Shown: positions 10,700-21,759, counted from the stretch's first letter. The stretch: DNA of 64,000 nucleotides from Chara braunii (GCA_003427395.1 BFEA01000702.1:397404-461403), one strand, 5' to 3'. The notes: a model not told the origin generated them from the sequence alone. Translations and numbers: made by a program.

Positions 10700-11000
10700 G
10701 AGCGATAAGATGGAAAGGGCCGGTGGGTCGGTCATTGAAATAGCCAATGGATGGATGGAAAGGTCGGTAGGTCTGTCATTGAAATAGCCAATGGATGGAT
10801 GGAAGAGATGGAAAAGGGTCGGCGGGTCGGTCATTGAAATAGCCAATGGATGGATGGAAGAGATGAAAAAGGCTGGTGGGTCGGCCATTGAAATAGCCAA
10901 TGGATGGATGGAAGAGATGGAAAAGGCCGGTGGGTCGGTCATTGAAATAGCCAATGGGATGGACGGAAGAGATGGAAAAGGCCAGTGAGTCGGCCGCTGA
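10700..11000 (+). repeat. 54-bp tandem repeat (E1)
   Basis: Five to six units, mostly 54 bp apart, with GGTCGGTCATTGAAATAGCC and ATGGATGGATGGAAGAGATG. The unit length is a multiple of three, so long repetitive frames are open on both strands. They are artefacts of the repeat. Confidence 0.85.
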
Positions 11001-11384
11001 AATTGCCAAAGGGGCGGAAGAAAGATATGAATAAGAAGGATAAAATAAAAGAGGCGGAACCTTAAAGCCAGGAGGGGTAGGGACCGTTGGGACGGTTACA
11101 AAGATTGGGTGTTGAGGAATGAAAATTGAGGATTGAATGGGCAGAAGGGTCAGTCTTGAGAAATGGTTATTGAGAGAATGACCGTCAGACCGGCCATATG
11201 GGTGACCTTGTTGATAAGAGGCTGACGGACCAGTCATGAGAATCAGCCTTGGAAATAGCATTGGATTGAATGATTGAGGATTGAATATTGCATTGCATAG
11301 TCAGGGGACCCTAGGCAACTTGAAATAGATTTGGAAATAACCTTAAAATGAATTTTCTCTTTTTCTAGTCTTTGGCCTCAGCAT
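11001..11384 (+). other. E1 non-coding spacer
   Basis: Repeat-derived sequence rich in TTGAGAATGG and GATTGAGGATTGA-type motifs. It ends in GGGGACCCTAGGCAACTTGA, which is shared with E3 (56863-56882) and, inverted, with E2. No gene seen. Confidence 0.5.
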
Positions 11385-12194
11385 GAGGGGGATACCGGTG
11401 CCCGCACCGCGACCCCAAGACCTCTATCCCTGTAAGGGAAAAAGTCTCAGCGCAACCTGTTCCTCTTGTAAGAGGATGAGGGTTAAAGGACCAACGCACC
11501 TACCACTTGGATCGGTGCGGGATGTCCGGAACTGACCTCGAGAACGAGCTATGGTCGGGAAATTCAAGTTGCACCTCGTGTTGAACGCCTAAACGTCAAA
11601 GGGTGAGAGAACCAAATAGGCGAGAGAGCCATTCTTTTTCTAAGTCTCCCTAGTTCTCCCCAACCACACGCCATGCCGTTGAGGGGCGGCACGACCGCTT
11701 GGAATGGACCACGGCGGCTCGCGTTAAGTTGAGCAGCACCGTCCAGAGGGAGGAATTGGGTGTGGTACCGGGTGGAAGCCACAACCACCACGGGGCATTG
11801 ACACTGCCCCGCCGGAGCATTACAACCGCTTCGGGACTAATTGCGAGGTCTTCGTAACTGCACTCGTGGACTAATTGAGAGTCCCAACTCTCTTGAAAGG
11901 AAGAGGCCGGATCTAGAAAATTACCACTCAGGAGGAACGATTCACGAGGAACGCTTGTACGGCTAGACGAGGCCCTGAAAGGCTTGGATTGGACCTGCCT
12001 GCCAGACGTGAGGAGGAACCTCACTATTGGTGCTCACCACGTAAGAAAAGAAAGGTCGGACCGAGTAGAAGGATGAGGCGTCGTCCGCTGAGGAGGAACT
12101 GATCACTCTTCCTTTTGTGAAGCGGATGGGCTTGTGTCCTTGACTTGCGGTTGGTGGGTCAAAGGTCTCGTGCCTTCAAGTGAGGACGAGTCGC
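11385..12194 (+). other. Conserved 0.8-kb non-coding block (E1 copy)
   Basis: This block is present in all three copies (E2 24319-25135 minus, E3 56935-57744 plus) and is better conserved than the repeat arrays around it. It starts near the sequence GCACCGCGACCCCAAGACCT and contains ACCACTTGGATCGGTGCGGG and CCACGGGGCATTGACACTGC. On the strand opposite to the element, an open frame of 124 codons (11650-12024) matches a 121-codon frame in E2. Its role is unknown: it may be a structured RNA, a packaging element or an antisense ORF. Confidence 0.6.
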
Positions 12195-12240
12195 ACGATG
12201 AGGACATCGCATTTTGAGTCGGGGGAAGGTGTGTCATCTA
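12195..12240 (+). other. Internal hairpin plus polypurine-tract-like site (E1)
   Basis: ACGATGAGGACATCGC followed by a T-rich spacer, GGGGGAAGG and TGTGTCATC. It closely parallels the genuine 3' site at 13583-13620 (GCGATGAGGACATCGC, GGGGGAAA, TGTGTCGGG). It lies just upstream of the methyltransferase cassette and is conserved in E2 and E3. Confidence 0.65.
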
Positions 12241-12929
12241 CCGAAGAAAAAGCGTGCAAAAGAGAAGAATACCATGAACATAAGGATGGATGAGTAATTG
12301 ACTTTGCGCAGGCTTGAGAAGAGGCCTAGCAAGATGTCTAGAAGAGAAACGGATGAATAATTAACATTGTATGAGCTTGAGAAAAGGCCTGGCAAGATGT
12401 CCAGAAGAGAAAAATGGATGAGTAATTGACTTTGCACAGGCTTGAGAAAAGGCCTGGCAAGATGTCCAGAAGAGAAACGGGTAAGAAATTGACATTGCAT
12501 AAGCTTGAGAAAAGGCCTGGCAAGCGACTTGTGTGATTGATTTGACATGAGCTTAAAAATGGGCCGAGCAAGACGTCTGGAAAAGAAAAGACTCTTATGA
12601 TGGACTATGTATGGATCAGAGAGAAAGACTGACAGGCTAGGAAACAAATGAGTATTTGGTTTGCATGAGTCTGAGAAAAAATCTTACAAGGTGCCTGAAA
12701 GAGAGATGCACAAGGGATGAAATGGGCAGCATGCATGAAAAAGTTAAAAATAAGCAAGGAACAAGAAAGGACAAAGAGTGATATGAATGCAAAACAAGCA
12801 GGACCCGAGGAAAGTCGGGCGAAAGGACCCGGGGGAGATGCATGTGGATTTGGCAAAGCCTCAACGTCGGGGAACGGTGAAGGGAAAATATGGATTGCAC
12901 GGCCCGAAAAGTAGATTATTTTTTTATGA
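12241..12929 (+). repeat. 63-65-bp tandem repeats and spacer before methyltransferase (E1)
   Basis: From about 12300 to 12560 there are four to five units of 63-65 bp with GAGAAAAGGCCTGGCAAGAT and CCAGAAGAGAAA. Related arrays are at 23930-24230 (E2) and 57830-58090 (E3). The segment 12717-12914 is open for 65 codons and ends in an IARPEK segment that aligns with the sequence just before the motif V-like helix in E2 and E3, so part of it may derive from the methyltransferase. Confidence 0.65.
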
Positions 12930-13460
12930 CTCTAAGAATAATGAATAAGACAAATCCAAAATGTTTTCTCAATGAAATGGGAAGACAGATTTGAGATTAC
13001 AAAGCACTTAGGGGGAGTTGTGCCTGGACTCACTAATTCGAAGTGGGTATCACCACAGCAAAGACGGCGGTTGTACTGGACGAACATCCTCCTTCCGGAG
13101 CAAATGCCTGATGTTGAGTTGCATCCGAAAACTTGCCTACAATTTGTTATCAACAAAACCGAGGCATAAAATGAGAAAACCAATTGTGTTATGACAACAA
13201 ATTGTCGCCTTGGGAATAAAGTCAGCATGACTGTAGTTAAGTGCATGAAGCAAGAAGACCTTCGTCTGCTTCATGTTACTGAAGTTGAAAGAATTATGGG
13301 CTGCCGTGCTGAGTATACAGAGTTGACTGAAGAGGAAGTTTGCACCTCAATTGAGGGGGAAAAAAAGAGGCAGAACAACGACAGAAATGAGCAACCTGGT
13401 CTAAGCTATAAAACCTTCGACTCCCCTATACCCTCCTCCACACCAAGGGGTGGAAGCTAA
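12930..13460 (+). pseudogene. E1 C5 cytosine methyltransferase remnant (motifs VI, VIII, IX region)
   Basis: One frame with a single TAA (13167-13169). It begins with a degraded motif VI (NVFSMKWEDRFEI, the E of ENV lost), then LGGVVPGLTNSKWVSPQQRR with RRLYWTN, which fits motif VIII of DNMT3/DRM-type enzymes. It ends with DLRLLHVTEVERIMGC and YTELTEEE, which matches the DNMT3 block before motif X (W..TE.ERV.GFP..YTD). Motifs I and IV, present in E2 and E3, are absent here. The cassette lies between the accessory region and the polypurine tract. C5 methyltransferases transfer a methyl group from SAM to cytosine in DNA; this copy cannot be active. Confidence 0.82.
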
Positions 13461-13582
13461 GGAAAAGATTGAGAGAGGAATGAGAAAAGAACGAAACGGA
13501 CCCTGACAAACTAACCATCCATAACACCTCATCTCCCTCTCTCATCTATTCCCTCCAAAACTCACTCACAAGAGATTGGTGC

Positions 13583-13616
13583 GCGATGAGGACATCGCGA
13601 ACGAGTGGGGGAAATG
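13583..13616 (+). other. Hairpin and polypurine tract, E1
   Basis: GCGATG-AGGA-CATCGC forms a 6-bp stem with a 4-nt loop at 13583-13598. The polypurine tract AGTGGGGGAAATG (13604-13616) sits directly before the LTR start TGTCGGG at 13617. In LTR elements this tract primes plus-strand DNA synthesis. The same pair occurs in E2 and E3. Confidence 0.85.
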
Positions 13617-14160
13617 TGTCGGGACTGGTAAGTCCCGAATAACTTCCCATCACTCGAGAAACCAAATATGGACGAACTATGTACAATAGAGAAATCTGAA
13701 GTGAGACGAGATAAAGGATTAGGCAGCAGGAGGGAATAATGCCCTGGGGCGAGAACCACAGGGGGAAAGAACTAAGCGGAGGCAAGCAAGCGAGCGCAAG
13801 AATAGGGGCACATAGAACATAGCAGGAGTCCGGGAGGGCTATCGGAATGCAATAAGACAAAGGCCAAAAGACCCTTTGAACTAGCAATTGCAGCACGACA
13901 ACAATAAGGGAATGAGGGAGTTGAGGGATGGGCGACCAGAAGCCGCGGGAAGCCTGGAAATGAGGGGCCAACGTGGGGGGCACCTACGGGAGCCCCGGAA
14001 CGAAGCCCACGACCAAAGAGATCGGCACGCACAAGGCGCAAGGAAAGACTAAGGAGAGGGGTCGCTATGGGGCAACAAGACGCCCAAGGGGTATGGGACA
14101 CCTCGGGGAAAGGCACCCGGGGCCACGTGAGACTAAGTAAACATAATGGCATCCGGGGCG

Positions 14161-14372
14161 AAAAGTATCGGGGACCGCCGACGGGACAAAGTGTCGGGGA
14201 CCGCCGACGGGACTAAGTGTCGGGGACCGCCGACGGGACTAAGTGTCGAGGACCGCCGACATGACTAAGTGTCGGGAACCGCTGACGGGACTATATGTCG
14301 GAGACCGCCGACGGGACTAAGTGTCGGGGACCACTGGCGGGACTAAATGTCGGGAACCACCAACGGGACAAG
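14161..14372 (+). repeat. 26-bp tandem repeat in E1 LTR
   Basis: About eight units of AAGTGTCGGGGACCGCCGAC plus GGGACT. The unit contains TGTCGGGGAC, similar to the LTR start TGTCGGGAC. The E3 LTR has degenerate longer versions at 37770-37930. Confidence 0.85.
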
Positions 14373-17119
14373 AGGCGGGGACATGTGAAAGTCCCAAGAA
14401 GAAACAGCGGCACCGCGTGAGGGAAAAATAATAAATACAAGGTGCACCGTCAAGATCGACATCTTGACGACCAATAATATTAACACCACTAGTGCAAGTA
14501 CTAGTGGTGACCAACGGGAAGGCCAAAAGGAAAAGGAAAAGCAAAGAAAGCTGAAGTGGGAGGCATGGGAGCAATCCGAAAAATCTTGGATCAGCCTCCC
14601 TCAAGAAAATAGAGTCAAATAAGACCCCATGTGAAAAATAGCCCTCCGGGAGAAAATCGGGGTAGGAGGGACCATTGTGGGAGAAATGTAGGAGTAAAAG
14701 GAGGCTCTCATGGGCATGGGAAGACCATTATTGCAGTCGGATAAATAACGGACTACACCTTGGGCATAGGGAGGGCCTAAACTAAGAGGAAGAGGCTAGA
14801 AAAGGGCCTTAACGGCCACTTAACACTTGGCATGCTAGAAAATAATAATAATAAAAAAAAAAAATTAGGAGAATAACACAAAAAGAGTGAGAGGGAGTGA
14901 GTGACTTGGTCGTCAGTAGGGACTGCCATAGGTAGAGACTGGCAGGTCCTTACTGTCCAAGAAAGGAGGAGAAAATAAAAGAAAAAAAAAGAAAAAAAAA
15001 GAAAAAAAAAGAAAAGAAAAGAAGAAAAGGCCTTAACAAGTAAAAAACGGTCACTTGGAGAGATTCATCCCTGACCAGATTCATTCTGGAATATGGCGGT
15101 TTTAAAGGACCAAGAATTTCTTTGATTTTTGCAAAGAAAATAAAAAAAAATCAAGGTCTCTTGCAACTGGAATAAAATGAAACACATGCATGAGGAGAAA
15201 CACATGTTTTAGGTGCATCCGAAACCAAAATCAAGCCCGGATGCACTTGGGAGTTGGCCGTTTCTTTTTTTTTTGAGTGAGGGCTAGTTATGGGGCATTG
15301 GGGCTAAGGAATCGACCCCCATTGCAGTCCGAGTTGCAACGGACTGCATGGGGGAGAGGAAACATATGTTCTAGGTCCTTTCGGAGCCAATATTGAGCCT
15401 GGATGCACTAGAAAATTTAACGCTTCATTTTCTTTCAACATGGGGCAAGTTGTGGGGCTGTGGGTGTGGAAAACAGCCATGACTGCACCCTGAGAAATTA
15501 CGGACTGCATTGGGATGCCAAGGCTAAGGGGAAATGGGCTACGGCAAGCCCGGAAGACTAGAAAGGAACAATTTCGGCAAGGGGCAAAGAAAGACGGTAA
15601 ACGGCAACCGTGAGATGAGATCTCACGGCCTAGAAAAATCGACACACATATAGAAATGATGGGACCTCCAAGGGCAATGGGCCCCAAAAAAATAAAAATG
15701 GAACGTCATCCGGGATGATGTCGGGGGCCAAATGGGTCCAAATAATAAAAATCGGAAAACGGGACACGCGTCGGCGGGACAGCCGGCGGGACAAGGAAAT
15801 GGAGCTAGCATGTAGAAAAATGGCAGAGACTTGGGATGTCCCAAGGGAACTATGAGCAAATACAAGGAATAATTGTGCAAGCCAACGGCACCGTCGAGAT
15901 CGAGGATCTCAACGGTGAAGAATATTAGCACCACTAATGCAAGCACTAGTGGGGGCAAGTGGGGGAGCCGTGGGAAAAAGAAAAGTGAAATAAGGATGAT
16001 GGGAAGGCTGCCCAACAGTCCGGGATATCTCAGACTGGCTAGGCATGAGGAAATAGAGCCTTGAGAGGCTCAACATGAGAAAAAGGTTGCCCTTAGAAAA
16101 TCGGAGCAAGAGGGGCTCAAAATTGGGCAAATGGGAGCAAAATGGAGCCCCCTAGGAACATGGGGGTGCCATCATTGGAATCCGAGATGTAACGGCCATG
16201 TAACAGCCATGAACCTGGCCTTGAATGAGGCCCTAGGGCCTAGAAAGAGGGTGCACAACAATTTGACACTTGACACAACACAATAAAAGAAAAAGAAAGA
16301 AAAATGAGAGAAAAATGAGGGAAAATGAGACAAAGAGGGAGAAAAGAGTGGAGGAGAATGTGCCGGCCTATTGGGACCTGCACAGTAGGGACTGGAAGGT
16401 CGCAACAGTGACCTCATCCCTCCTAGAATAAGGGAGGGCAATCCGGAGTGAAGAGATATAAAACATGAATTAAAAAACAGAAAATGAGAGAAAAAACAAA
16501 AAGGAAGTGGCCGGATTACTTTGTTACCATGGATATGAGATCAGATCTAATGCTGGATAAAATATATCCGTTTTTTGTGGTCCAACTTAAAACGGCTAGC
16601 TCCAAAATGAGGTGGCTGCCCAAAAATGGGAAGAAACAAAAGAGGAAAAATGCCAAAACTGTGCATTTGGCCCAAAAAGAGAGCCATATGCACCAAAAAT
16701 TGAAAAAGTAGATTTAGGGGCTCAAAATTGAAGCAAGGGCTACTAGTGGGTAGATCGGATTATTGCTGGCCTTGGATCTCAGCCAGATTCAAGGATGAAA
16801 ATGTGCCGCCACTTGAAAAAATGCTCCGGCCTACCCAAGGGAGGCCGAAACTTGAAAAAAATCGAGGAAAAGGCGCACTAGACCTTTTTCTCTTAAGTAT
16901 TGCTGCCCCTTGGGCATTAGGACTTAGGGGGCAGCATTTGAGCAATGAAAAAGAGGCCGGGGAAGGCCAAGAGGCAGTCCGAGTTGGTACCAACCACTCA
17001 GACTGCATGTACTTGGCCAAAATGAGGCCTAGGTACCTCCAGAAGGGCCTAGTAGGGGAATTTGGCCTTGGGGGTAACTCGGCTCACCCCAAGGCACTTG
17101 AAGAGACTCATGGGCTGGC
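14373..17119 (+). other. E1 LTR unique region
   Basis: No gene. It contains A-rich runs at 14836-14870 and 14975-15020 and two ACTAGTGCAAG..ACTAGTG segments (about 14487 and 15930). The stretch from 16370 to 17119 is co-linear with E3 38780-39530, including AAACGGCTAGCTCC and the CCAAAATGAGGCC segment. Confidence 0.5.
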
Positions 17120-17260
17120 CGGACTGCTGGTTTCAGCCTACATAAGCTGAGGATGCAGTCCGCTACTCTCACATTTGCATGAGGAGTGCCCATGCTGCCC
17201 AAGTGAGCTCACAAGAGCACCTTTGCACTTGGAGTGAGGAGGGAGGAACCCATGCTAGTG
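17120..17260 (+). promoter_or_regulatory. Conserved LTR core, candidate promoter (E1)
   Basis: AGCCTACATAAGCTG at about 17135 followed by a conserved CACTCTCA...GAGGTGCCCATGC-like segment. The block matches 39543-39610 and 61331-61400 in E3 although the flanks differ. CATAA could serve as a TATA-like box. This is inference from conservation and base composition only. Confidence 0.3.
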
Positions 17261-17589
17261 GGAGAGCTTAGAGGAGACTAGGAGGTAGTGGGGATGACTC
17301 TAGAGGATAGTGATGGAAGGAGAGACACTTGGGAGGTGATCCGCCATATCCCTCCTGGGTGTAGGAGAGAAGGAGAGGCTAGAGGAACCCCATTAGCCCT
17401 CCTAGAGGGAAAGACTCCGTAGCCATAGCTGGGGGAGTTTGCCATAGCCTGAGGGAGAGCAAGTAAGGAGGAGAGAAGGGCTTGGAGAAGGAGGAAGCCA
17501 TAGCCAAGAGGGGATTGTGCAAGGAGAGGAAGCTTCATCAAGAGGACACCAACATCAAGGAATCAACAAGGTGAGAGGAAGGAAGAGAC

Positions 17590-17895
17590 TATTTTACCTT
17601 CATTTTTTTTTTCTTTTTCTTTCTCTTCTCCTTCTTCCTTTTCTTCTTCCTCTTCTTCTTGTTCTTCTTCCTCTCCTTCTCCCTCTTCCTCTCCTTCTCC
17701 CTCTTCCTCTCCTTCTCCCTCTTCCTCTCCTCCTTCTTCTTTCTCTTCTTCCTCCTCACTCNCTCCTTCTTCCTTCTCTTCTCTCCCCTCTTCATCTCCT
17801 CCTTCCTCCTCTCCACTTTCATTCACTTTGTCTTCCTTCTCTTCTTCTTCATCTCCATCTCCCTCATCTCTCCCCCCTTCTCCTCCATCTTCTCT
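17590..17895 (+). repeat. Polypyrimidine tract (CTT/CCT)n in E1 LTR
   Basis: About 300 bp of almost pure C/T on the plus strand, running into an assembly gap. The E3 LTRs have an equivalent tract at 39977-40165 and 61765-61955. Long frames here are low-complexity artefacts. Confidence 0.9.
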
Positions 17896-18565
17896 NNNNN
17901 NNNNNNNNNNNNNNNNNNNNNNNNNNNNNNNNNNNNNNNNNNNNNNNNNNNNNNNNNNNNNNNNNNNNNNNNNNNNNNNNNNNNNNNNNNNNNNNNNNNN
18001 NNNNNNNNNNNNNNNNNNNNNNNNNNNNNNNNNNNNNNNNNNNNNNNNNNNNNNNNNNNNNNNNNNNNNNNNNNNNNNNNNNNNNNNNNNNNNNNNNNNN
18101 NNNNNNNNNNNNNNNNNNNNNNNNNNNNNNNNNNNNNNNNNNNNNNNNNNNNNNNNNNNNNNNNNNNNNNNNNNNNNNNNNNNNNNNNNNNNNNNNNNNN
18201 NNNNNNNNNNNNNNNNNNNNNNNNNNNNNNNNNNNNNNNNNNNNNNNNNNNNNNNNNNNNNNNNNNNNNNNNNNNNNNNNNNNNNNNNNNNNNNNNNNNN
18301 NNNNNNNNNNNNNNNNNNNNNNNNNNNNNNNNNNNNNNNNNNNNNNNNNNNNNNNNNNNNNNNNNNNNNNNNNNNNNNNNNNNNNNNNNNNNNNNNNNNN
18401 NNNNNNNNNNNNNNNNNNNNNNNNNNNNNNNNNNNNNNNNNNNNNNNNNNNNNNNNNNNNNNNNNNNNNNNNNNNNNNNNNNNNNNNNNNNNNNNNNNNN
18501 NNNNNNNNNNNNNNNNNNNNNNNNNNNNNNNNNNNNNNNNNNNNNNNNNNNNNNNNNNNNNNNNN
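17896..18565. other. Assembly gap
   Basis: 670 Ns between the polypyrimidine tract and the 91-bp satellite. Any frames crossing it are meaningless. Confidence 1.
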
Positions 18566-19300
18566 GGTAGTGTAGCGCTTCACACATGGATGCTTCTTGA
18601 TGCAATCTTGATGATTTGTACTCTTCAAACTTGTGTTTTTCACACTCACACTAGTAGGTAATGTAGCGCTTCACAAACTGATGCTTCTTGATGCAATCTT
18701 GATAATTTGTACTCTCCAAACTTGTGTTTTTCACACTCACACTAGTAGATAGTGTAACGCTTCACACATGGATGCTTCTTGATGCATTCTTGGTGATTTG
18801 TACTCTCCAAACTTGTGTTTTTCACACTCACACTAGTAGGTAGTGTAGCGCTTCACAAATGGATGCTTCTTGATACAATCGTGATGATTTGGGCTTTCCA
18901 AACTTGTGTTTTTCACACTCACACTAGTAGGTAGTGTAGCACTTCACACATGGATGCTTCTTGATGCAATCTTGATGATTTGTACTCTTCAAACTTGTGT
19001 TTTTCACACTCACACCAGTAGGTAGTGTAGAGCTTCACACATGGATGCTTCTTGATGCAATTTTGGTGATTTGGGCTTTCCAAACTTGTGATTTTCGTAC
19101 TCATACTAGTAGGTAGTATAACGCTTCACCCATAAGTGATCCATTATGCAATCTTGGTGATATGTGCTCTCCAAACTTGTGTTTTTCACACTCCCACTAG
19201 TAGGTAGTATAGCGCTTCACCCATGAATGATCCATGATGCAATCATGGTGACATGTGCTCTCCAAACCTGTAATTTTCACTCATACACTAGTGTGAGATG
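18566..19300 (+). repeat. 91-bp satellite array, E1 LTR type
   Basis: About eight visible units spaced exactly 91 bp (for example starts at 18566, 18657 and 18748), with GTGTAGCGCTTCACACATGG and CTCCAAACTTGTGTTTTTCA. Aligned without gaps to the 91-bp unit of the E3 LTR, about 20 of the first 27 positions and 12 of 16 positions around CTTCCAAACT agree, so the two satellites are homologous. Confidence 0.9.
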
Positions 19301-21660
19301 CACCGCTACTTTCATGGATGACCCTTGGTTCAAGTTTGGTGATCTTGCCCACTTAGACTCTTGTTTTCACTCACATACTTCGTGTGAAGTTCCGGATGAC
19401 CCCCCCCCTATGTGCATGTGCTTCCCATCTAGTTTAGCATCTCTTGTCTTGTTCATACTTTGTGTGAAGTTCCGAATGATCTTCCCCCTATGTGCATGTG
19501 TTTTCCATCTAGTCTAGCATCTCATTGTCTTGTTCATACTTGGTATGATGTTCCGGATGATCTTCCCCCTATGTGCATGTGCTTTCCATCCAGTGTAGCA
19601 TCTCATTGTCTTGTTCATACTTGGTATGATGTTCTGGATAATCTTCCCCCTATGTGTATGTGTTTTCCATCTAGTCTAGCATCTCCTTGTCTTATTCATA
19701 CTTAGTGTAATACTCCGGTTGATCTTCCCTTCATATGCATGTGCTTTTTCATTAATCTAGTCACTCATTGTAATGCTCATACTTAGTGTAATATTCCGGT
19801 TGATCTTCCCTTCATATGCATGTGCTTTTTCATTAGTCTAGTCACTCATTGAATGTTCATACTTAGTGTGATGTTGCGGTTGATCTTCCCCCTCGCATAC
19901 ATGTGCTTTTTCATTAGTCTAGCCACTCATTATCTTGTCCATGCTTGGTATGATGTTCCGGATGATCTTCCCCCTATGTCCATGTGCTTTCCATCTAGTC
20001 TAGTCTCTCATTGTAAAGTTTTATGTTCCGGATCTTTATTTCGTTGATCCCTACTTTTTCTGTATGTGTTTTCCATTAGGCTAGCCTCTTCCCTTATCAA
20101 GTTCATGTTCCGGATCTTTACTTCGTTGATCCATACTTTTTATGCATGTGCTTTCCACTAGGCTAGCCTCTTCCCTTGTCAAGTTCATGTTCCGGATCCT
20201 TGTTTAGTTGATCTCTTCCCTTTGTGCATGTGCTTCCACTAGGCTAGCCTCTTCCTTTGTCAAGTTCATGTTCCGAATCTTTGCTTAAGTTGATCTCTTC
20301 TCTTTGTGCATGTGTTTCCACTAGACTAGTCTCTTCTTTGGTCAAGTTCATATTCTAGATCTTTGCTTAGTTGATCTCTTCTCTTTGTGCATGTGCTTCC
20401 ACTTGTCTAACCTCCCTTTTGTCAAGTTCATATTTCGAATCTTTGCTTAAATTGATCTCTTCTCTTTGTCAATGTGCTTTCCACTAGGCCAGTCTCTTCC
20501 CTTGTCAAGTTCATGTTCCACATCCTTGTTTAGTTGATCTCTTCTCTTTGTGCATGTGCTTTCCACTAGGCTAGCCTTTTCCCTTGTCAAGTTCATGTTC
20601 TAGATCCTTGTTTAGTTGATCTCTTCTCTTTGTGCACGTGCTTCCACTAGACTAGTCTCTTCTTTTGTCAAGTTCAAGTTCCGGATCTTTGCTTAGTAGA
20701 TCCCTACTCTTTGTGCATGTACCTTTCGTTAGTCTAAGTCTCTCATTGTCAAAAGTTCAAGTTTCGGATCTTTGCTTCGTTAACCCCTACTCTTTGTGCA
20801 TGTGCTTTCCACAAGGCTAGCCTCTTCCCTTGTCAAGTTCATGTTCTGGATCCTTGTTTAGTTGATCTTTTGTCTTTGTGCATGTGCTTCCACTAGACTA
20901 AGTCTCGTCTTTTGTCAAGTTCTTGTTCCGGATCTTTGCTTAGTTGATTTCTTCTCTTTCTGTATGTACTTCCACTAGTCTAACCTCACCCTGTCAAGTT
21001 CATGTGTGGATCTTTGCTTAGTTGATCTCTTCTCTTTGTGCATGTGCTTCCACTAGTCTAACCTCCTTTGTCAAGTTCATGTGCCGGATTTTTGCTTAGT
21101 TGATCTCTTCTCTTTGCGCATGTGCTCCCACTAGTCTAACCTCTCTTTGTCAAGTTCATATTCTGGATCTTTGCTTAAGTTGATCTCTTCTCCTTATGCA
21201 TGTGCTTCCACTAGGCTATTCTCTTCTTTTGTCAAGTTCATATTCCGGATCTTTGCTTAAGTTGATCTCTTCTCTTTATGCATGTGCTTCCACTAGACTA
21301 GTCTTTTCTTTTGTCAAGTTTATGTGTCGGATCTTTGCTTAGTTGATCTTTTCTCTTTGTGCATGTGCTTCCACTAGGCTAGCCTCTTCCCTTGTCAAGA
21401 TCATGTTCCGGATCTTTACTTCGTTGATCCCTACTCTTTGTGCATGTACTTTCCACTAGTCTAGTCTTTTATTGATAAGTTCATGTTCTGGATCTTTACT
21501 TAATTGGTCTCGTCTCTTTGTGCACGTGCCTTCTACTAGTCTAGTCTTTCATTGTCAAAGTTCATGTTGGATATGATGTTCCGGATCTTGGTCAAATAAC
21601 CTTATTCTCTATAAGCATGTGTTTTCCATTGATCTAGTTTCTCATTGTCATGTTCGTGTA
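19301..21660 (+). repeat. 81-bp satellite array, E1 LTR
   Basis: About 28 units of roughly 76-84 bp (81 bp between several starts). The early form has GATGTTCCGGATGATCTTCC and the later form GTCAAGTTCATGTTCCGGAT with TGTGCATGTGCTTCCACTAG. The units drift gradually along the array. E3 has no obvious counterpart. Confidence 0.85.
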
Positions 21661-21759
21661 TAGTATTCCAAGATATACCTAGTCAACCTTTTCTATGGGA
21701 CGAGTGATCGACGTTTGATTGCCACTACGGGGTGATGACTTGATTAGGACTAGATACCT

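Noticed and set aside
10535-11261. Repetitive minus-strand protein with DPPAFSISSIHPL-type repeats
   Set aside because: It comes from a 54-bp tandem repeat (a multiple of three) and is not conserved in E2 or E3.
14161-14372. Array of LTR starts (TGTCGGGGAC repeated)
   Set aside because: The unit resembles the LTR terminus, but no polypurine tract precedes the units and the similarity is only about ten bases.
17517-18661. Very long open frames through the polypyrimidine tract and gap
   Set aside because: They are made of Leu/Phe/Ser or Glu/Lys runs and Ns and have no biological content.
18919-19705. Cys/His-rich peptides from the LTR satellites (MCMCFPSSLAS type)
   Set aside because: They are translations of 81- and 91-bp satellites with no start context and no conservation as protein.
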